Program-made: the position numbers and the translations under genes
Shown here: positions 20,654 to 31,701 of the stretch, piece after piece
Position numbering within the stretch: position 1 is the first letter of the stretch
Layout: every line of letters begins with the position of its first letter
The notes under the pieces: model-generated
Told to the model about the DNA's origin: nothing
The model's database searches: none
The model's input: the letters and a program-made list of their open reading frames with translations, nothing else
NCBI GenBank assembly: GCA_037903475.1
Contig: JBAJFG010000264.1
Location: forward strand, 494,463-558,462
Reading direction: 5' to 3'
Source: Ancylostoma caninum
Taxonomy: Eukaryota > Nematoda > Chromadorea > Rhabditida > Ancylostomatidae
Length of the DNA stretch: 64,000 nt

Positions 20654-22154
20654 AATACTACTTCTTTTTCTGTCTTCTCTTTCCTCTGACTCCCCTGTCA
20701 CCGTTTTTTCCTACTTTTTTTCCCTCCTATTGTGTCTTCTTGTTGTTTCTTTCCCTATTGTTTGTTTTTTTGTTTCTTTTCCTTCTCGTCATGTTTTCTT
20801 TGTTTCTTTTGCATGCTACTGCTTCGTTTTTATTTTCTCTTCTTACCTATCAGTGGTTTTTCCTTCTCCTTCACCACTTTATTTCATATTTTCCGGAAGG
20901 GGGCACCTAGTTACCCGAGACGGTCTGCTGTATGGATCGGCTGCAGCAAATATTCTCTTGCGCAGAACTATCTCTGGACTGTCACGGAACTTCAAGATCC
21001 TCGCTTCATATAAGAAATGGTGAAATTAAGGATTCAGGAAGGAAAATGAAGTCCAGGGTGAATTGTAATCGATAGTAGTCATAACGAAGAGATTCTTCGA
21101 AACATAAAGATGTTGAGACGTTTTCAGTTACTTTAGTTAAGCCGCTTGCATTTGATTAAAAAGTGGTATGCATTCGTCGATCAGTGGGACCTTCGCAAAT
21201 ACACGCAGTATCCTAGAAAATCGAAAGATTTTACAGCTTGTAAAAAATTGAGGAAGTGAAACAATTCTATCAATTGGTCATGGCCATCACGGCACCAAAA
21301 GAAAGGCACTGCGATGCTGTTCTAATGCCTGCAGTAACGGTGGAGCGCGCTCGCTTACCCTTGTGTCAGACGCCATGGGTAACTAAGAGCCCGCCCGCCA
21401 TTTCGTGCTTATGCTCTTCAGTCGAATTCTACGTGAATGAAGCGAATCATAAAATGGTGTAATATGAATTCAATCAAAGATGGAATCGACAGTAGACTTG
21501 TACAACCGACTATCAATTTGTTTGAAGAATGATTCATGGTAATACATTTTAAACTAGGGAGTTTCTTGAGTGGATTAAGACTTCAGACCTCCGACGAGTT
21601 CAGTCATTTCTGACAAAGTACGAATAACAACCTTTCTCACAAGCCAAGTAGATTTTGTTCACAACGACCCTGCTGCATGCAGCACGTATCCAGATCCGAC
21701 ATGGAGCATGATCACGTCGAAGCCAATCTGCACATTGAGCCGCATTTTCCTCGTCATGCATCATACTATCTGGCAAACTGTGATGTACAAGAGAAACAAA
21801 GAAGAAAAACTACTGGTAGGAAGCTCAGACAAGAAAGAGAAACAAAAACGAAGCCGTAGAATGCAAAAGAAACAGAGGAAACATGATGAGAAGAAAAGGT
21901 AACAAAAAAAAAACAAACAATAGAGAAAGAAACTACAAGAACACACAATAGAAGGGAAGAAAGTAGGAAAAAATGGTGAAAGGGGAGTCAAAGGGGAGAG
22001 AAGGCAGAAAAAGAAGTAGTAGGAGTAGAAGGAAAACAAGAAACATTCGGAGGAAACTTTTCAATTAAGTTTAACAGCCATTTTATTCAGTACGCACCAT
22101 AAAACCGTTTTCTGCCCGATGTTTCACTTTAATCACTGGTGCAATTGCAAAATA

Positions 22155-23627
22155 TTAAAGGCAGAGGTCCACCTCATATTCGTGGTTGAGCTAATGGCTG
22201 ATTCTGCATCTCCTCGACATGCTGATTCCAGCGGTGTACATGAATTGTCCCAAAACGGTCTTTAAACCCGTTTTCTGGGACGGGGTCTGTAACAGTTTGC
22301 TAACCCGAGTTGACGTGTGAAGCCGTTGATCTTATCGATTGAACACGCCAAGACTCGTTGGCCACCGCGGCAGCCGTGGCAGTCAGCCAGCACAGCAATC
22401 GGATTTTTGGAGCGATCCGCCTCCGGGCTCCAAACATGTAGCCATTTCGACCGCTTCAAAAATGGGGCTTTTGTCACTTTTGAGTCTGCTGATGTATAGT
22501 GGAGTCGTTTTGACAGTGCGTTGTCCGCGGCAGCGGCCCTGCTGGCATTGGGGCACGCGGTGCGGTCGGTCAAAAGTTGATCCACGATGGATCCGGCTTC
22601 TTTGACGAGTTTTATCGTCTGTTCCCTTCTTCATTTGTTCTTAGAGCTGAGGAAGAATAATATAAGAGGAAACAAGCGATAAAACTGTCCAAAGATACCA
22701 GATCAATCATAGGTCAACTTTTTGACCGACCGGGCTGCGTGCTCCAATGCCAGGGAGCCGCTGTCGCGGAAAACGGGGTGTAGGTCGTATGGCGCGATTC
22801 TTCGGGTGCCACTATAGAGAGACTGAGTCAGTAGCGCGCTACTACCACCCGATTACGGTCATGCATCGCGGCTTGCGTGGATCTGCCTGCAACTCGTCCG
22901 CCGCTATTATCCGACAACGGAGGAGAGCCTACGGAGTTGCAAATAACTCTACGTAACAAAACCCTGCAATAAGGTTTCACTTCTACATATACGCTGCGCT
23001 TTTGTATAGAATTGATGGTGTTTTGAAAAAAAAAAAACAAATCTTTACATAGGTCAACTTAACGTCAGGTATTCAACCTCAGTAGGAGTCATTCCTAGCA
23101 CCCCTGAAATGCTCAAGAACATCAGAAAGCCACAAGTTCGCGTAATTCAATTACTCAGCAGTTTGGAAGATCTTCGTATTAGAAATATCTATTGGGATGT
23201 TCCAGAAAACTTCCTATCTAACAGTGTCTTCATTGGGGTTCCGTAGAAATTTCTTTGTTTTGACAGTACATTTCACTTGGTTATTCAGATGAGCTTTATG
23301 TCCAAAACTATCGTCCATGCGTATACCGAAAAAACCCCTAGTACCGTTAGTTCAAGGTTCTTCTCTACGGTCGGATGATGACTGGATGGACGAGTTGGTC
23401 TGTAAGGCTGATCAAGGCAAACCGCGCGTGACCGCAACCGGGTGGTAATAGTGCGCCAGATCCCGTCTGTCCATAGTGCCACCCGAAGAATCGCGCCATA
23501 CGACCGCCTCCCCGGAAAACGCACTGTCAGAACGACTCCACTATACATTACTGGGATCAACATGACCAGAAGGCCTAGGATATGTCTTTAACTCCAACAA
23601 CGGAATGAGGTGGCCCCCTGCCTTTAA
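22155..23627. mobile_element. TTAA-flanked element (1.47 kb) with an internal TIR element
   Basis: Starts TTAAAGGCAGAGGTCCACCT and ends GAGGTGGCCCCCTGCCTTTAA. TTAA is duplicated at 22155-22158 and 23624-23627; the single empty TTAA is preserved in the left arm of the host element at 20278-20281. TTAA duplication is characteristic of piggyBac-type insertion. Inside, at about 22495-23545, lies another inverted-repeat element with ends TATAGTGGAGTCGTT, which itself contains a shorter inverted repeat at 22520-22600 against 22700-22780. No transposase frame is recognised. Confidence 0.78.
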
Positions 23628-23831
23628 GCACTGGCACTGTATTGACGTTTCTGTTGGCTATTTGCAAGCGAATCTGCAAGCAAAATCAAGAGATCCTTCC
23701 TCTTGTAAGTGAAATCGCGTTTTGGCCACGTGTTCCGCTGCCCTTATTCAAATTTCGCGCCGCATTGGCGCTGGTCCATGGGGCGCGCCTTTCGTAGCCG
23801 GTTGTAGATTTAGATACGAGTACTGGTTTTG

Positions 23832-24080
23832 GCTCTCCCCCCTCCGGCACAACTCAGAATAGAGTTTTACCTATCATATCAAAGCGCCGAACATCCCATG
23901 TGGTTCGGTGTGTGACGAGAAATTCTTGACAAACCTGCAATTTCTCGCTATTTTTGTTGCTCTCAAACATCTCGATTTGGATCCTATAAGATATTCACAG
24001 GAGCATTTGCAATTGGTTGGGGATTATAGGGTTTTCCTCTTCTTCTTCCCTGGACTGTCCCATTTTTGAATTACTTCCTG
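23832..24080. other. Spacer, nothing recognised
   Basis: Short unique-looking spacer between the long-TIR element and the first TTAA element. Confidence 0.4.
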
Positions 24081-24551
24081 TTAAAGGCAGCAGGAGCTGA
24101 AGTCCTCGACTCCGTGCTGAGCTGTTGGTGATGAAGTACAAACTCAGCACATCATAAATGTGAAACGAACACAGACAATGATGGCTTACCTGCAGAGAAA
24201 ATGGAACATTCGTCGAGAATACGCCTGGCCGTGTTCGCGCGCGGACGAGTTTTCCCCGGCGCAAAAGCTATTGCGGTGCGTGGTTTGGCGCAAAGGGAAA
24301 ACGAAATGCATTCAATTCACAGGGTTTCATGGCGGGACTCGGCCAAAACCACGCGCCGCAATGGCTTTCGCGCCGGGGAAAACTCGTCCGCGCACGAACA
24401 CGGCCAGGCGTGTTCACGACGAATGTTCCATTTTCTCTGCAGGTAAGCCATCATTGTCTGTGTTCGTTTCACATTTATGATGTGCTGAGTCTGTACTTCA
24501 CCACCCGCAGCTCAGCTCAGAGTCGAGAATTTCAGCTCCTGCTGCCTTTAA
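24081..24551. mobile_element. 471-bp TTAA-flanked palindromic MITE, copy 1
   Basis: Ends TTAAAGGCAGCAGGAGCTGA and reverse complement. Each arm is more than 200 bp and nearly perfectly inverted, meeting near 24320 around a block ending in TCATGGCGGGACT. A same-length copy lies at 26207-26677. Open frames up to 118 codons are by-products of the palindrome. Confidence 0.88.
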
Positions 24552-25882
24552 CACTTTTATTCATCATAGCGCGGAAACTGCCGCGAATAGTGTTGCTTTC
24601 GAAAAACGCAAACAGTTCCGCAGGTGTTGACTTGTTCTATGCAAACAGGGTGCCTTCTCCATCTTCTAGGTTTCGACTATCCTAGGATACCCTTCACTCA
24701 ATGGAAATTTTCAGTAACAACCGTGTTATTCTTAATTCCTTCAACCCCTTGCAATAAAAATTATTTGCATATTCACCCAACACTCTATGTAGTGTAAGAG
24801 TGGAAGAAATGAACGCGAATTCCCCCTTTGTCCCACGTGGCGCAGCTAGTCAAGACTTTGATTGTCGTCAGTGTGTTAAATCCTAGTTTCTCATTTCCAT
24901 GCGCATGAACACCTGGTCCGCCAATCTGGACATTTCTTGTCGCTTTCAAGACAAAGAAAACCAAGCGCATGTGCGGCGTATTCTAGGTTTACCTTTGACA
25001 TAAGGGTAGATGCGAAAAAGAAGCTAAAATATCATAGTTTTACCATATTTTCCCATGATTAACCTTCTTTATCTATTGTTTGCTCGCTCTGCTACTGTCT
25101 TTTTCACGAATTTTGCCACTTGGTCGGCTGCCAAGATGAGGTAAGTCTCGCCACGTTGTTATAGGCGAAACATGTTTTGGCGCGCTTTCAGCTATCGATC
25201 GTCGATTGAAAGCGGGAAATTACATGATTTGGCGTGTGATAAAATGTGCCTTGTGTAATTAAACAAAACACATTGAATTGCTCTGATTTTTGGAACAGAC
25301 AGTATCTGTCCTTTCCCTCCCACCTTCTCTATCGCTACGACGTAATAAGTTTGCTAACTTGGTTGAACTGGGTGTTCTTGAGAGATAAAATACCTTGAAG
25401 TTGATTTTCCGACTAAGTGCTTCTAAGCATTAATTTATTTGATGAGGCATCTAAATACTTTGATTAAATGTGATCTCGACAAAGACACAATTAAAGACAA
25501 GTCCGCAACGTCTTCAATATTATCCTTCCAAAACCCATAAAATAATAAAAGGGAGGGCGCATTCGACCATTTCCATTTTCCTACCAAAGACGGTCAGGAT
25601 TATTCGGCGAGTGAGATGGTGCTAACGGTATGCAAACCTTCTGCGTTACCTACTCGTCCACTCGCTCATACCATTCATGACGCATGAATTCTTGTAGCAG
25701 CGCGATAGAAAATCTTTGACGCACTCCTCTGAGCTTCTCACGACCGGTGGGTAAGAATGATATACATACATCAACATCATCTTAGGCAATGCTTCCAAAC
25801 ATGAATGTCCTCTTTCGATCTCCGGGGTTAGCCTCGTGCTCTACTCTGATTGGTTTTACATTCCCTTCAGGGGCTTAAATCA
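24552..25882. other. No gene recognised
   Basis: AT-rich unique-looking sequence. A strong donor-like GTAAGT follows an ATGAG near 25137, but no partner exon could be matched. Confidence 0.35.
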
Positions 25883-26206
25883 CTCAGGTAAAAAAAATTC
25901 CAGTAGATTATGTGCTTTCGAGCAGATTTCGCTTATTTTTCGCCGGAATATTTCCCGATTTCGCCCGAAAATTACACGTAAATCTCTGGAAAATAGGCGA
26001 AATCCACTGGAATTTACCCGAATTCCGCCCAAAAAAAAATAAGCGAACTCTGCTGAAAAATACGCGGGAATTGCTGTGACATCAGCTGATGCGATAGGTC
26101 CCAACCGGGGTCTGCGGGCACGCAGTGCTGCGCAGCCGTGGGCCCAGAGCAAAAATGCTGCACTCAGGTGAACATATCCGGGTGCAGGTGGTTACGTCGA
26201 CCACCC

Positions 26207-26677
26207 TTAAAGGCAGCAGGAGCTGAAATCCTCGACTCCGAGCTGAGCTGCAGGTGATGAAGTACAGACTCAGCACATCATAAATGTGAAACGAACACAG
26301 ACAATTATGGCTTACCTGCAGAGAAAATGGAACATTCGTCGCGAACACGCCTGGCCGTGTTTGCGTGCGGACGAGTTTTCCCCGGCGCAAAAGCCATGGC
26401 GGTGCGTGGTTTGGCGCAAAGGGAAAACGAAGAGCATTCAATTCACAGGGTTTCATGGCGGGACTCGGCCAAAACCACGCGCGGCAATGGCTTTCGCGCC
26501 GGGGAAAACTCGTCCACGCACGGACACGGCCACGCGTGTTCGCGACTAATGTTCCATTTTCTCTGCAGGTAAGCCATCATTGTCTGTGTTCGTTTCACAT
26601 TTATTATGTGCTGAGTCTGCACTTCACCACCCGCAGCTCAGCTCAGAGTCGAGAATTTCAGCTCCTGCTGCCTTTAA
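26207..26677. mobile_element. 471-bp TTAA-flanked palindromic MITE, copy 2
   Basis: Same ends, same length and more than 90% the same sequence as the copy at 24081-24551. It shares its right TTAA (26674-26677) with the next element, so the two sit back to back. It lies within the CTCAGGT element. Confidence 0.88.
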
Positions 26678-27251
26678 AGGCAGTGTCCAGGCAGAATCTT
26701 CACTATTGGTACCCAAAACCGATCCAGTGCCCACTCCGCCCCTTCGAAGATTTCGTGAAAACATGTTAGGTCATGCCTAAGATTGCAAAAACATGTTTTA
26801 CTGTCCAACACTCTGGTCCCTCTCTATTCTCTTATGTTGCGGATGGAACTCACACCAACATGTGCTCACTTCTTGAACATGCATAGTTAAATTTGACAGG
26901 TTTTTAGTCAGCATCAATCCGGAATTTCGCCCCAAATTTCGGAAAAAAATGGTCACTAGTAGAAATACTGGTGGAAAAAAGCAAAAAAACAATCAAGAAG
27001 ATGTCCCTCAGGATCATCTGTAGCAATATTTAGCTGGTTTGTCCAAAAGTTGGAGAGTTCAAGAAACCTTATTGCCTCCTTTTCATTTTGCACCGGACAA
27101 CTCGTCCACATCGTAACTTTCCACCTTCTAAAGATCACAAATTTGAAGGTTTCTACGGGTAAAATCTATACAGTTGCAATCAGCTCGTCGAGTAGAGTAA
27201 CAATATGGTAGAATTGAAGTATCGAAATTTTTGCCTGGACACTGCCTTTAA
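26674..27251. mobile_element. TTAA-flanked MITE of a second family
   Basis: Starts TTAAAGGCAGTGTCCAGGCA and ends TTGCCTGGACACTGCCTTTA plus A. It shares only the AGGCAG end and the TTAA duplication with the 471-bp family. The interior of about 0.57 kb has no supported gene. Confidence 0.8.
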
Positions 27252-27615
27252 GTGCGATTCTGAAACGAGATTACTTCTGCAGTACATCCAGTTGACGTGC
27301 TCCGTAGATTCCGTTGGTGAATATCTCTCATGTTAGCATGGTTTATTTATATGCATCATATAAATTTACAAAGCTTTTTGGTAGTTATGATGAGTGAGTT
27401 TTTGAGGCGTAACCCATTTCTGAAGGTGGAAAAGCAACGGCAATAATTAGTGAAAAACGAATTTACCAGAAAAATAAACGAAAAATACGCGAAATCTACT
27501 GGAATTTACACGAAGTGCAGTTTCCAGTAGATTTCGTTTATTTTACGTGTAAATTTCAGTGGAATCTACTGGGATCGAGAAAATTGCGAAATCTACTGGA
27601 ATTTTTCCACCTGAG

Positions 27616-28716
27616 CATGTTTCTGTATTTCTACTCCAGACGACCTAAAACTTCACGTTCTTTTATTATGCAGTCCAGAGAATAGCGTTGTTATTCAACT
27701 CCTGAATACCTTATTTTATATTTAATTTCAACTCATTTTCTTAAAGTGTAGCCTGTCTCAGGAGCGGCGATTGTTTAATGCTCCAGCATAATGCCTGTTT
27801 TTCTCTTTTATATCTTTGAATTCTGCGCATCTTCCTACATCCTTCTCTCTTCTTCTCTTCTGCTACAGTGTAAATGAAAAACATGGGAGTACAACAACTT
27901 TGGCTTTAACAGAAGTCTAGTTCCTCCGATTGATCTTACTTCCAGTCGATTCAACAGTTCGAACCACTCCAACACGCTTAGTCTTAGACAGTTTGATCGA
28001 CTTGTAATTTATGCTTTTTTGAAAAAGAAGAAAGTAGTAGAACCTCACTGTATCAAAAACACGTGGTGACACAAAATTATAGCAATGTCATAAGCGTTTT
28101 CCGTGGACGCAGTTTTGCTTTTGACAACGACACAGCATTTATAGTAGTAAGCAAAAATGTTGCAACTTTCGCTTTTTCGTCCATAACTTTTTTATGGCGT
28201 TGATTTAAGGTTCAAACTTTTGAGGAAGTTATAGATGCTCGTGTGGGAGAAAGAAATGTGTTACCCTGACTTCTTAAAATGACCCTAGGTGTCTCTAGAA
28301 TTTTTGTAAAAAGTCGTTCTGATTCAAGACCACCTTTCTAGTTTCCCTTTATATGAATCCTTCTCAGCGTCTAGCATGAAGTCAGTTAAAATGGGCGAAA
28401 AGGCGCCTATCCTCATTTTTCTGTCTATAGAAGACTAGAACAAGTCCGGATGCACTCGCCCAAACCACTCCGCAGGATCGCTCGCATTGAGAGCAGCGAT
28501 ATGAATAGAATGTGTGGATGCACAGACAATCAGACTGTAAGGGTATGGCCCATGTAGAAGTTATTTATTTATTGGTTTTATTATTATTATTATTATTTAT
28601 TGGTAAGTGATAACTAGCTATCGCCTACCGCACCTACATGTCTGTATGAGATAAAGTTCTCGTTATTTGGTTCTAGCATAACATTGAACAACTGTTGCCT
28701 ACTAGCACGATAGGAA
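27616..28716. other. No gene recognised; short ATT-rich tract
   Basis: AT-rich sequence with a (TTA)n tract at about 28560-28605. No open frame or splice-supported exon was recognised. Confidence 0.35.
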
Positions 28717-28718
28717 TA

Positions 28719-31444
28719 AAGCGTGTATCAAAAGTATAGGGACATCCTGATTTTCACACATAACGAAATTCACTTTGTTCTAATCGGTCTGATTTTCCGT
28801 CCATTCGATTCATCGGATCAAGAAACCCTAAGACATTTCGTTTCAATCAATAGGATCGACTCACTGGATTTTTATAATCTTTTGAAGAGAGAAAGTCAGA
28901 AATTCCTCGTATCAAAAGTACAGAGGCAGTTGCTGTTGAGTGATAGTTTTACTCGGAAACAAAATCACCAAAAGGTGGATTGATAACCAATTGGTAATCC
29001 TTCGTTTATTGCCACTTCAAACGTCCTACTAGCCGCGCTGTAGAAGTTGTTGCTGGCGAGAGCAATCTCCAGGTTGCTTCAAACACCAGAATTGGCTCTT
29101 TTGAGTTCTTCTAGGGAGATGTCCTAATTGATTCGAGCTCAGACCCGTCCATTAGGTGTTAACATAAGTCCTTGCGCTTTTTTTCGGATGCAGTTTTCTC
29201 CACCTATTTGTTCTCTTTTTGAAATAGTTCATGTATGATTCGGAAGCGCTGTTTTTGCTCTACAAGGATGTCTCAAGCAGCTTTCATCGAACCGACAGTT
29301 TACTTGAGTTTACCGCGAAGTGAGCAATGAGTCCATGAAAAACGGCGCAAACGACAGCTGCCTATCCTGGCATTCAGTTGAAGCTTGAAAGACCATCAAA
29401 ACTGACCAAGCGACCTGTGCTAAGTAAGAAAGGGATATTCCGCTCAAAATGACCGGTTATCAGTGACATACTAAGCTCAAAGAAGACATATATGGTCTCA
29501 AAGGCCAACCACTTCGAGCGAACAGATTTCTTTCAAGACCTGGGAATTGCTCCGGAGGAATCGTATGGTATAGATGGACATTATACCTCTCAAACTGTCA
29601 AATAAATGAGGTCACTCTGCTAAAAGAATCCAATCGCAATGGTCTAGTCATCTTACCCCTGATAATGTCAGACCCCACCCTTGCCAGCATCGCCAGACTG
29701 GCCCTCCAGTAGTTCCATTCATGATTTTATACCGTGTTTAAATACTACGGAGCATACACGTTCAAACGGTATTGGGTGCTTCCTGATCCCTATTGTATTA
29801 AGAAAGCAAATGGTGTTTTACCTCGATTTGACGTTGTTCTTCTAAAGCTTAAAAATTAAGGAATTCAACAGTTCTGTGAAACCGGATGAAGATAATGTTG
29901 TAGAGGAAGGAAAGCGCTTTCAGGACTTATACAGCACGTTACGAAAAATAGCAATATGGTGGAGAAAATCGCAACTGGAAAAAGAGCAAGGACTTCTGTT
30001 GACCCCTTATAGAAATAACCATCAAGAATTCATCATTAGGAAAAGCTTTGCAGAGCTGGATTGCTGATCCAGCCCTCCTCCTTGAGTGAGCTGAGTTACG
30101 CTTAGTTGGGGTGATTCTAATGGATGGCTGTATTTTCTTTCATGAAGATGAAGTTCTGATAACGGTAACACTGCACTCGTGTCACTGGGACATCTCTGAA
30201 GTTTTGGCAGAGCTCGTTGAGCTACAATCTGCATGATCCGAATGCACGGGGCTGGCTACACCATGCTCGTAGTTGCGTCCCTAACCGCGCAATCATCGCA
30301 CTTGAAGTTCATTCCTAAAAATCTTAATTAATGCATTTGTCCTTGTTGGAAAAAGGTTATGTAGATTAGATCTGCATCCTGGTCTTTAGGCAAGAAGCCA
30401 GCCTCATCCTGGAGAAGGATCCTAGGAAGTGATGCTTGCAGAGATTGGGATGCCACAACGAGTATGATGTTCGCGATCCTTCGCCTTCCAGCCATGGTGA
30501 AAGTGGCTGAATAACCTCTGGCCGAGCCTTGGCGATGTCTTATCACTACTGCTGAGACGATGTTGTCGACTAAACTCCATTCCCACACGAAAAAATCAAG
30601 TCATGCTTGTGAGTTGACCCACCCGATGATGGCAAATCTCACAGGAGCTCTACGATTTGGGGCAATTCGGGGCAACATCCGTGCTTTCGAAAACTAATTC
30701 CCATGTTCCGATGCAAAATGTGGTAAAGACTATTTTTAGGCAGATGCGCCTACAACAGATTGTTTTTTAGATGAAGTCATCGAAAATTCTGTTGTGGGTG
30801 CAGTCTGGAGATTAACCTCACCAGCAACAACTTCTACAGTCTGGCAAGCAGGACAGCTAAAGTGCCATTAAACAAAACAGTACTACCTGGTTATCAATCC
30901 ACCTTTTGTTGAATTTTTTTCCGAGGAAAACGGTCACTCGATAGCAAGTGTCCCTATACTCTTGATACAAGAGATTCCCGAATTTTTCTCTTCAGAAAAT
31001 TGTAAAAATTCTGTGACTCAATCTTATTGAGTGAAACCATACGTGAGAGTTTCTCGATCCGGTGAATCGAATGGGCGAAAAATCAGACCGATTAGAAGAA
31101 CGCGAGCTTCGTTAAATGGCGTTAATCAATCCCGTCACGAGGGATGCGCCACGCATTCGACTTCATCTGAGCATCGTAGAGGCGTTGAATGCGTATGTGC
31201 CCTGTACAATGACTTGCGGGGGGCACCTGATGTACCAAGTCAGTGCTTCATCCTCCCAGACTCCTCTGGTACCAATTTATCGACCCCGGAGGGATGGAAG
31301 GCTTGGTTGGCCTCGGGCGGGATCGAACCATCGATCGTGTGCGTGCGCAGCGAGCCTTTTACCACTGCGCCACACGCGCCGACTGTCTGTCGAGCTTCGT
31401 TATATGCAGAAATTAGGGTGTTCCTATACTTTTGATACACAATG
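28719..31444. mobile_element. Tc1-like element with long TIRs, right arm interrupted by a SINE
   Basis: The ends GTGTATCAAAAGTATAGG and inverse are bounded by TA at 28717-28718 and 31445-31446. The inverted arms extend about 390 bp (28719-29110 against roughly 30780-31444), once the 276-bp insert at 31115-31390 is removed. The 1.7 kb between the arms has no recognisable intact transposase; an 86-codon minus frame at 30588-30328 gave no clear family. The TA duplication places it with Tc1/mariner. Confidence 0.75.
31115..31390 (-). mobile_element. tRNA-derived SINE with 12-bp target duplication
   Basis: On the minus strand the element opens with a tRNA-like head. The A box is TGGCGCAGTGG, and the B box GGTTCGATCCC follows about 40 nt later. 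A body of about 190 bp without coding capacity follows. It is flanked by CGAGCTTCGTTA at 31103-31114 and 31391-31402. The paired left arm of the host transposon shows the uninterrupted site. The two boxes are the internal RNA polymerase III promoter. There is no plain poly(A) tail. Confidence 0.85.
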
Positions 31445-31701
31445 TATAGCAACAGATCTAGTTGCCACCACAACAATATTAACAAAAGTCAGGTATCCAT
31501 GGTCCAATTACCTTGTTACCACACAGTTCAGAGTGAATGCTTTCCACCCCTCTGTGCACATATTCCAGTTGGTAAAAAAATCTGAAAATTTCATTTTCTT
31601 TTCTTTCTTTTCTTCTGCCGATTTCGAGTTGTCCGTAATCCGCGCAAAGATGGAAGTTCTCAAAAAAGATTTTATTCTGGCTCAGTCGAGTCATGTTTCA
31701 G

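Larger units (their letters stand above)
20084..23821. mobile_element. Long-TIR (MULE-like) element with 10-bp target duplication and two nested insertions
   Basis: The outer ends ACTCGTATCTAAATCTACAA and reverse complement are bounded by ACTGGTTTTG at 20074-20083 and 23822-23831. The arms pair over about 0.8 kb (roughly 20084-20900 against 21770-23821) once two later insertions are removed: a 197-bp hairpin-ended insert at 20381-20577 in the left arm and a TTAA-flanked insert at 22155-23627 in the right arm. The stripped element is about 2.06 kb. The pyrimidine-rich part of the left arm and the purine-rich part of the right arm are each other's complement. No transposase is visible in the centre. 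Confidence 0.82.
25883..27615. mobile_element. TIR element (CTCAGGT ends) interrupted by two TTAA elements
   Basis: Starts CTCAGGTAAAAAAAATTCCA and ends with TCTACTGGAATTTTTCCACC plus TGAG. Both flanks are rich in repeated, inverted forms of the motif AAATCTACTGGAATTT. Removing the TTAA insertions (26207-27251) leaves about 0.69 kb. The target duplication is unclear. Confidence 0.6.

Noticed and set aside
24160..24685. Genes of 80-134 codons at 24.2-24.7 and 26.3-26.8 kb
   Set aside because: They are the same frames in two copies of a palindromic MITE and appear on both strands.
25080..25150. First exon ending ATGAG before a GTAAGT donor
   Set aside because: A two-residue coding exon cannot be supported without a matching downstream exon, and none was found.
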